NCBI GenBank assembly: GCA_947628025.1
Contig: CANQYH010000188.1
Coordinates: forward strand, 1 to 6,332
DNA length: 6,332 nucleotides
Direction: 5' to 3'
Source: an uncultured Lachnospiraceae bacterium
Lineage (GTDB): Bacteria; Bacillota; Clostridia; Lachnospirales; Lachnospiraceae
In this document: positions 1 through 4,104 of the stretch, piece after piece
Numbering within the stretch: position 1 is the first letter of the stretch
How the letters are laid out: each line of letters begins with the position of its first letter
The notes under the pieces: generated by a model
What the model saw: only the letters and a program-made list of their open reading frames with translations
Databases searched by the model: none
Told to the model about the DNA's origin: nothing
Program-made: the position numbers and the translations under genes

Positions 1-1327
1 CCTGGTTCCCGGCCTCCTCCGCCTGCTCCCTGCTGACTCCGCTGTCCTGCAGCCGCTCCGATGCATCGTTTTTCAGCCCATTGGCCGCCGATGCGATCAC
101 GCCGGAATAATCATTCTGGAAGATCAGCCCGCCCTCGCGGTCATAAAGATAGCCCACGTTCTGGTCGAAGAGAAAATACTGTTCCGACTTCACCAGGCGG
201 TTCGCCAGGACCGGCGATTCGACCATATTGGAGGACAGGGTCCCTACCTCGTCGGAGGCCTGATCGTTGACGGAGACCTCCACGATCTCCGTATTCACGC
301 TGCTGTAAAACACCTTATACACATGATTGGCCGGATTGTAGGCCATGAGGACCAGGACCGTCTGGATCTCATCCCCTCCGATCACCGGAGGCTCGCCCAG
401 ATACGGCTCGCCTAAATACTCGTCATCGTCCTCTGCGTATTCCCCGCTGTTTACCGGGGGCTCGCCCAAGTAGCCCTCTCCGTCCAGGTACTCCCCGTCT
501 CGGGCCAGCAGCGGGAACGTGCTGATCTGTCCCCGCAGTGTAGCGGAAGCGCCCGCGCCGCCTGTCGCGGCCAGCGAAACGCCGCCGTCCGGCTCTGCGC
601 TCCCGTATCCCGCCGGAGGCGTCTCCTGCCACCAGTCGTCCTGGTCCGGCTCACCGATCACCGGCGGTTCGCCCAGATCCCATTCGACATCGCCCGGCTC
701 CGATTCCGCATCGCCCGGCTCTGGCTCACCGATCGCCGGCGGTTCGTTCAGACTTTCTTCCTCCGACTCGACCTCCTCCGAGATCAGGACGCTGTCCCCT
801 GCCTCCGTCTCCGCTTCCGGGATCTCCGGGGCCGGCAGCGTCTCAAAGGAACCGGACGCATCCGGATCCCTCACCCGGTCCGGATCCAGTTCCAGCGGAT
901 CCTCCGCCAGCGAGCGGTCGCCGAGCATCTCCGTCGTCGCGCTTCGGATCGATCCGCCTGTGACCCGTCCGATCTGCGGCGTACTGCCCAGACCGAATAT
1001 ATCGTCATCCCCATAGTACAGCGTCCGGTAGGCATAGATAAAGGTCCCTGCATCCGTGTAGTCCAGGACCTTAAAATCGATGATCTTCTCCGGATCGCTC
1101 TCATGATCCGGCAGGATAAAAAACGCGTCCGTCCCTTCGACGTCGAAACGCGCCATATCGTATTCCACCTGGGTATCGTCCATCTCCTCCTCGATATCGT
1201 CGTATACCCAGGGAACCGTCTCCGGCTCATAGCTCTTAAAATGCAGATTCCCGCTGAACAAGATGGAGTTGCAGCCTGTGAAAAAAACACATGACGCCGC
1301 CAGCATAAAACATATGATCCTTTTCAT
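1..1327 (-). CDS. Large lipoprotein with acidic Pro/Glu-rich repeats, 3' end outside window
   Basis: The reading frame is open from 1327 to the window edge, giving 442 residues and no stop. The N-terminus is a lipoprotein signal: MKRIICFMLAASCVFFTGC, with Cys19 as the lipidation site (FTGC is a slightly loose lipobox). Three regions follow. Residues about 30-140 are ordered-looking with a beta pattern (KVLDYTDAGTFIYAYRTLYY, 86-105). Residues about 141-320 are acidic, low-complexity linker with recurrent (L)GEPPVIG units. Residues about 320-442 look globular again (VLVLMAYNPANHVYKVFYSS, 324-343), ending in a charged helical stretch. I do not recognise the family. The start is uncertain: GGAGG (1343-1347) directly abuts an in-frame ATG at 1342, sits 6 nt from an in-frame TTG at 1336, and sits 15 nt from the ATG at 1327. 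All three give the same lipoprotein with a few extra residues. It is the last visible gene of the operon, and surface display near the transfer apparatus is inferred. Confidence 0.8.
   Translation of the reverse strand, partial: MKRIICFMLAASCVFFTGCNSILFSGNLHFKSYEPETVPWVYDDIEEEMDDTQVEYDMARFDVEGTDAFFILPDHESDPEKIIDFKVLDYTDAGTFIYAYRTLYYGDDDIFGLGSTPQIGRVTGGSIRSATTEMLGDRSLAEDPLELDPDRVRDPDASGSFETLPAPEIPEAETEAGDSVLISEEVESEEESLNEPPAIGEPEPGDAESEPGDVEWDLGEPPVIGEPDQDDWWQETPPAGYGSAEPDGGVSLAATGGAGASATLRGQISTFPLLARDGEYLDGEGYLGEPPVNSGEYAEDDDEYLGEPYLGEPPVIGGDEIQTVLVLMAYNPANHVYKVFYSSVNTEIVEVSVNDQASDEVGTLSSNMVESPVLANRLVKSEQYFLFDQNVGYLYDREGGLIFQNDYSGVIASAANGLKNDASERLQDSGVSREQAEEAGNQ
374..475 (-). repeat. GEPPV repeat cluster B in the lipoprotein gene
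   Basis: Encodes residues 285-318, with three more copies of the unit: YLGEPPVNSG (286-295), YLGEPY (304-309) and YLGEPPVIGG (309-318). Codons differ between copies (CCC CCG, CCG, CCT CCG), so the peptide unit is kept more strictly than the DNA. Cluster B is separated from cluster A by about 60 residues that include a Gly/Ala-rich stretch (SLAATGGAGASA, 251-262). Confidence 0.7.
650..754 (-). repeat. EPPVIG repeat cluster A in the lipoprotein gene
   Basis: Encodes residues 192-226 of the lipoprotein, with NEPPAIGEP at 194-202 and GEPPVIGEP at 219-227. On the plus strand the two copies read as near-identical stretches around 722-746 and 649-672, each containing the core CCGGCGGTTCG. Between them lies a shorter duplication, EPGD at 203-206 and again at 210-213. 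Imperfect tandem units of this kind suggest expansion by duplication within a disordered acidic linker. Confidence 0.7.
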
Positions 1328-1347
1328 GTTCCGCAAGTCCATCCTCC
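1328..1347 (-). promoter_or_regulatory. Ribosome binding site with ambiguous start choice for the repeat lipoprotein
   Basis: GGGGAGG on the minus strand is the only clear Shine-Dalgarno site. Three in-frame starts lie downstream: ATG at 1342 (0 nt spacer), TTG at 1336 (6 nt, ideal spacing) and ATG at 1327 (15 nt). I annotated 1327 because it opens directly with the Lys-Arg n-region of the signal peptide, but TTG initiation is quite plausible. Confidence 0.5.
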
Positions 1348-1384
1348 CCTTTCATAATAAATTTGCGCTGGTCCGCGCTTCTCC

Positions 1385-1426
1385 TGCCGGACAGGAACCG
1401 AAGACTGAAACTGTCCCCGCCCGGCA
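1385..1426 (-). other. Hairpin-forming segment between pilin and repeat-lipoprotein genes
   Basis: GGACAG at 1389-1394 pairs with CTGTCC at 1411-1416 (6 bp). TGCC at 1385-1388 pairs with GGCA at 1423-1426 (4 bp), leaving a 6-nt bulge at 1417-1422 and a 16-nt loop. In the transcript it lies shortly after the pilin stop and is not followed by a U-run, so it does not look like an intrinsic terminator. It could stabilise the pilin message, act as a processing site, or be chance in GC-rich DNA. The sequence GGTCCGC also occurs twice nearby in the same orientation (1370-1376 and 1437-1443). Confidence 0.35.
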
Positions 1427-1456
1427 GATGAAACGCGGTCCGCTCAGAACCGGCGA

Positions 1457-1789
1457 TTATTTTCCCGTCTCGATCGAGATCTCGTTTCCGCTTCCCAGCG
1501 TGCTGTTCATCCAGGCGGTCAGCGGATTCATCATTACGTTCAGCGCAGCGATCAGAACAAAGATCAGCAGGAAACCGATGATCGCGTTCTTCAGCGCACC
1601 TTTCGCCTTCTCTCTGTCCTGGGGCTCTTCCGCCTTGGCCAGCTTTACGCCCAGGAACACGCAGTACAGGGTTCCCAGCGCCACTACGATCAGAAGCAGC
1701 GGTCCGACTGCCATATTGATCAGCTCAATGATCGGCTTCGCGGCAGTCATAAACGGATTCGCCGTTTTCAGCAAGACTATATCCAACAT
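1457..1789 (-). CDS. Pilin-like / VirB2-like conjugal transfer membrane protein (Mbov_0395-like)
   Basis: A 110-aa small membrane protein, likely the pilin or inner-membrane channel subunit of the transfer system. It has an amphipathic N-terminus (to about 20), a first membrane helix at about 27-49, a charged cytosolic loop AKAEEPQDREKAKGALKNA (51-69), a second membrane helix at about 70-86, and a polar tail. Two helices around a short charged loop is the VirB2/TrbC topology. The loop pattern AKAEEP-x-x-R-E-K-A-K...LKNAIIGF is what I associate with the Mbov_0395 family of Firmicutes and Mollicutes ICEs; this is recall, not a search result. The N-terminus is not a typical cleavable signal peptide. 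The start at 1789 is set by AAAGGAGG with an 8-nt spacer. The frame is open further upstream, but that stretch is out-of-frame Ig-like gene sequence. It has its own 38-nt leader after the Ig-like gene and a 114-nt gap before the next gene, unlike the packed genes upstream. Confidence 0.88.
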   Translation of the reverse strand: MLDIVLLKTANPFMTAAKPIIELINMAVGPLLLIVVALGTLYCVFLGVKLAKAEEPQDREKAKGALKNAIIGFLLIFVLIAALNVMMNPLTAWMNSTLGSGNEISIETGK

Positions 1790-1797
1790 ACCTTTTT

Positions 1798-1805
1798 CCT
1801 CCTTT
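1798..1805 (-). promoter_or_regulatory. Strong ribosome binding site of the pilin gene
   Basis: AAAGGAGG on the minus strand lies 8 nt from the ATG at 1789, within a longer purine stretch that also has GAGG just upstream. It is among the best Shine-Dalgarno sites in the window and fixes the pilin start within a frame that stays open far upstream. Confidence 0.75.
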
Positions 1806-1826
1806 CCTCGTAATTGTTTTTCTTCT

Positions 1827-1855
1827 ATTATAAAACCCGCATGCTCCTGCGCCAG
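1827..1855 (-). promoter_or_regulatory. Possible promoter (consensus -10) ahead of the pilin gene
   Basis: A perfect TATAAT is read on the minus strand at 1832-1827, straddling the stop codon of the Ig-like gene, 37 nt upstream of the pilin ATG. At a 17-nt spacer the -35 position (1855-1850) reads CTGGCG, only 3 of 6 matches to TTGACA, and no extended TG is present. The -10 also encodes Leu-stop in the preceding gene, so chance is possible. It would allow extra expression of a subunit needed in many copies. Confidence 0.3.
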
Positions 1856-3051
1856 TAGACCGCGCCGGCGGCCGCAAGCGCAAGCAGAACGCAGAGAATT
1901 ATAATCCACATATGGGGGTCCAGTTCCTCCAGCTTCCGGATCGAAAAATCGTAATCCCGCATATTCCCGGCCGTATCCGTGATCTCCATATGGTACCGGC
2001 CGTTGACCCGGATCTGATTGAGCGACGCCGCGACCTCCTCCTGGTTCCTCTCGATGCGGACCGTCGCCGTCACCTCCGAGGGCGAAAAGGATACGTATTC
2101 CTGCAGCGTCTCTTCCGTCAGGGGAGGCGTAAAGCGGATGAAAGGAGGCGTCGTGTCCCGCTTGAATTCCATGCTCCAGCAGGATACCCCGCGCCCGTCC
2201 GTATATTCCAGGCGGTAACTCCCGTCCCGCACGGCGCGGAAATAATCCGGCGACTCCGGCGGGACCTCTTCCCCGTTCCACAGAACCCGCGAAAGCCGCA
2301 GGCCCATGGGCGTATTGATGTGAGTCAGGTTCATCGTCTCGTCCACGTACAGATGAAAGGCCAGGGACAGGCGGTAGCTGATATCGCCCCGGCTGCCCAG
2401 CTCATTGTCGCGGAGGACGATCTCGTAGCTCCCGACCCGGTTAAAACTCAGATCGCTCAAATATCCCAGGGACTCGCCGTCCAGATACGTCTGGTAAATG
2501 TTTAAGCCCTCGGACGTCTGGAGCCTGGCCTGCCCCCGGTACCAGCCCCCGATGGGGATATTGGTATCGAAGTACACGCCGTCCGGCAATGTATAGCGGA
2601 ACATCCCGGTCGTTTCGTCGTAGGACAGCGTCAGTTCCGGGTCCCGCACCTCCGTAAGCGTGCGCGTCTCTCCCTCTTCAAGCCCGGACGTCAAAGTATT
2701 TTCAATGGTAAAACGGAAACTGCCGTAGTCCCCTTCCCGTTCTTCGTTTCCATAGAGCCGGAACTCATACTCTCCGGACTCGTAAAGCATCCCGTCGTAG
2801 ACGATCTCCTGGCCGTCTTTGAGATAGACCGGATATCCGCCCTCGCCGACGTCGAACACCGCTACCGCCACCGTCTCCTGTTCCTGACAGTTGACGGAAA
2901 ACGTGCCGATGCCCGGGACTGTATAGAGATAGCCGTTCCCTACGTCCTCCTCCGTCATCACGCAGCCGATCGGGGAACCCGCCGCCCAGACGGTCGTCTG
3001 AAAGGCAGCCGCCAGCAGGATAGCGGCCAGAACGATCCGGCGGGAGATCAT
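1828..3051 (-). CDS. Secreted, C-terminally membrane-anchored protein with about four Ig-like units
   Basis: A 407-aa predicted type I membrane protein. Residues 1-24 are a signal peptide (ISRR, hydrophobic stretch 6-17, likely cleavage after VWA at 21-23). Residues about 382-399 form a transmembrane helix followed by a short basic tail (WRRSMRVL), so nearly all of the protein faces outside. The ectodomain is rich in beta-strand patterns and repeats a Gly-x-Tyr motif: SGEYEFRLYGNE (92-103), VGSYEIVLRDNE (206-217), DGSYRLEYTDGRG (276-288) and NGRYHMEITDTAGN (350-363). Each would be the late strands of one Ig-like sandwich, and RDTTPP (298-303) resembles linkers before bacterial Ig-like domains. 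Cys30 and Cys54 could form a disulfide. I chose the start at 3051 because its ATG overlaps the preceding TGA (ATGA) and opens directly into a signal peptide; the frame upstream has no such signal. It ends with tandem stops, TAA then TAG. Likely a surface scaffold or adhesin for transfer; function unproven. Confidence 0.85.
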   Translation of the reverse strand: MISRRIVLAAILLAAAFQTTVWAAGSPIGCVMTEEDVGNGYLYTVPGIGTFSVNCQEQETVAVAVFDVGEGGYPVYLKDGQEIVYDGMLYESGEYEFRLYGNEEREGDYGSFRFTIENTLTSGLEEGETRTLTEVRDPELTLSYDETTGMFRYTLPDGVYFDTNIPIGGWYRGQARLQTSEGLNIYQTYLDGESLGYLSDLSFNRVGSYEIVLRDNELGSRGDISYRLSLAFHLYVDETMNLTHINTPMGLRLSRVLWNGEEVPPESPDYFRAVRDGSYRLEYTDGRGVSCWSMEFKRDTTPPFIRFTPPLTEETLQEYVSFSPSEVTATVRIERNQEEVAASLNQIRVNGRYHMEITDTAGNMRDYDFSIRKLEELDPHMWIIILCVLLALAAAGAVYWRRSMRVL

Positions 3052-3341
3052 CGGCTTCTTCCCCGCTGGGTCACAGCCTCCCGCTCCATCGACGGCTCCA
3101 TGCTTTTCTGCACCTGCCGGACGGGGCGGCGCACACGGCGGATGCCGGACGCTTCCCTCTCGATCTCTTCCAGCTGCGCCAGATTGATCTGCCTGCGGAA
3201 CGGATTGGTCTGCACCTCCTGTTTGGCTTCGCCGGACTGAGGAGCATATCCCGTGGCTTTCCGTCGTTCCCTTTCCTCCCGGAGACCCGAAAGGGTCCGC
3301 TCCCACATGGCGCGGTTTTTCGGACTGTCAAAATATGCCAT
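3048..3341 (-). CDS. Small highly basic conjugation-operon protein, function unknown
   Basis: A 97-aa protein I cannot name. It has no signal peptide or membrane segment, so it is probably cytosolic. Composition is strongly charged, with many Arg/Lys/Glu: an N-terminal amphipathic segment (SPKNRAMWERTLSGLREERE, 6-25), a Gln/Ser/Ala-rich middle (about 30-46), a likely helix FRRQINLAQLEEIEREAS (48-65), and an Arg-rich tail (IRRVRRPVRQ, 67-76). The start is well fixed. ATG at 3341 has AGGAGG at 3349-3354 with a 7-nt spacer, and that site contains the TAG stop of the SBP-like gene. The stop overlaps the next start as ATGA. Tight coupling on both sides argues that it is a genuine gene rather than a GC-driven spurious frame. 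The basic tail could contact nucleic acid, membrane phospholipid or the ATPase; none of this is shown by the sequence. Confidence 0.8.
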   Translation of the reverse strand: MAYFDSPKNRAMWERTLSGLREERERRKATGYAPQSGEAKQEVQTNPFRRQINLAQLEEIEREASGIRRVRRPVRQVQKSMEPSMEREAVTQRGRSR

Positions 3342-3348
3342 AGCGTTC

Positions 3349-3355
3349 CCTCCTA
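3349..3355 (-). promoter_or_regulatory. Shine-Dalgarno site embedded in the upstream stop codon (translational coupling)
   Basis: On the minus strand the SBP-like gene ends in TAG (3355-3353) and this runs straight into the AGGAGG (3354-3349) that serves the small basic protein, 7 nt before its ATG at 3341. Ribosomes terminating on the first gene would sit on the initiation site of the next. Confidence 0.7.
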
Positions 3356-4090
3356 CTGATTGTCCAGATACTGGTTGATCGCGCTGTTTAAACTGGCTGT
3401 CAGCGTCTCCTGGCCGGGAGACAGATAGAACATCGCCTCGACCCTGGGGCCGTTATAGAGTTCCTTCGCCATCAGGCCGCTGTCCAGCAGCCCCATGGCC
3501 TCCCGCTCGGTACAGATCAGGGCCCGGATCACGCCTCCCTGGATATCCGCGGCCACGCCGGACAGATCCGTGTAGTCCGCCAGGTTCACTTCGCTCACAT
3601 ACGGGATCTCCAGGCGGACGCTTCCCGGGACCATGGGGGAGATCCCCACCGTCTCGCCGGAAAAGCCAACCAGCGTATCCACATAGGAATTTTTGCCCGT
3701 CACCAGGTACAGCCCCTTTTTCGCATAATTGCGGGAAAGCAGGTGTGTCTGGGAATAGGTCTCCACCTCGCCCAGGCGGCCGGCGGCCACATCGATGGTC
3801 CCCGCATCCAGCAGGTCCATCAGCTCCTGCACGCCGGAGGCCTCCACATAGGCGATGCTGACGCCCAGGCTCTCCGCCAGGCTGTTTAAGATCTCGGGCT
3901 CGATGCCCGTAAAGCCATCCTCCGTCTTCGACGCGAACACGTCCCCGCCGTCGATGATGCCCACGGTCAGCGTCCCGTCGTCCACGGCGCTGACCGCCTC
4001 CACAGGTTCCTCGGAGGAGCATCCCGCCAGGGCCGCCAGGGCCAGCGCCAGGCACCCGGTCCTCATCCATTGCTTCCAACTTTTTTTCAT
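3353..4090 (-). CDS. Lipoprotein with family-3 solute-binding (SBP_bac_3-like) fold, in the conjugation operon
   Basis: Predicted membrane-anchored extracellular lipoprotein of 245 aa. A signal peptide (KK and R near the start, hydrophobic stretch about 12-22) ends in lipobox LAGC with Cys24 as the lipidation site, followed by an SSEEP linker. Residues about 38-242 read as one complete periplasmic-binding-protein type II domain: LTVGIID at 41-47, GFTGIEPEILNSLAESLG at 59-76, LLDAGTIDVAAG at 93-104, VGISP near 148-152, and a closing helix LTASLNSAINQYL at 230-242. No transporter permease, ATPase or lytic transglycosylase domain is attached or adjacent. It starts 14 nt after the virB4 stop with GGAGG at 4099-4103 (8-nt spacer), so co-transcription is likely. 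The T-x-x-R amino-acid-binding motif usual after lobe 1 appears to read E-V-E-T-Y-S here, so it may not bind an amino acid. A role in sensing, scaffolding or cell-wall contact is inference. Fold call good, function open. Confidence 0.87.
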   Translation of the reverse strand: MKKSWKQWMRTGCLALALAALAGCSSEEPVEAVSAVDDGTLTVGIIDGGDVFASKTEDGFTGIEPEILNSLAESLGVSIAYVEASGVQELMDLLDAGTIDVAAGRLGEVETYSQTHLLSRNYAKKGLYLVTGKNSYVDTLVGFSGETVGISPMVPGSVRLEIPYVSEVNLADYTDLSGVAADIQGGVIRALICTEREAMGLLDSGLMAKELYNGPRVEAMFYLSPGQETLTASLNSAINQYLDNQ

Positions 4091-4104
4091 ATCGATCTCC
4101 TCCG

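Noticed and set aside
519..1016. 165-codon plus-strand frame rich in Ser, Gly and Pro.
   Set aside because: It is the antisense shadow of the repetitive acidic region of the lipoprotein gene. It has no good start signal and its repeats mirror the sense-strand repeats.
1354..1359. TATTAT as a -10 element for the repeat lipoprotein.
   Set aside because: It sits next to the Shine-Dalgarno site, so transcription would start in or past the ribosome binding site, and no -35-like hexamer lies at the right spacing.
1385..1426. Intrinsic terminator after the pilin gene.
   Set aside because: The stem is interrupted by a 6-nt bulge and the transcript downstream (GGAGAAGCGCGG) has no U-run, so it is listed only as a possible hairpin.
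1790..2281. Upstream extension of the pilin reading frame to a 274-codon frame.
   Set aside because: The extra part lies over the Ig-like gene in another frame, reads as Gly/Arg/Pro-rich shadow sequence, and the Met at 1789 has a strong Shine-Dalgarno site and a sensible two-helix protein.
3052..3306. Upstream extension of the Ig-like gene frame (492 codons in total).
   Set aside because: The extension overlaps the small basic protein gene, is low-quality shadow sequence, and the ATG at 3051 in an ATGA overlap begins a clean signal peptide.
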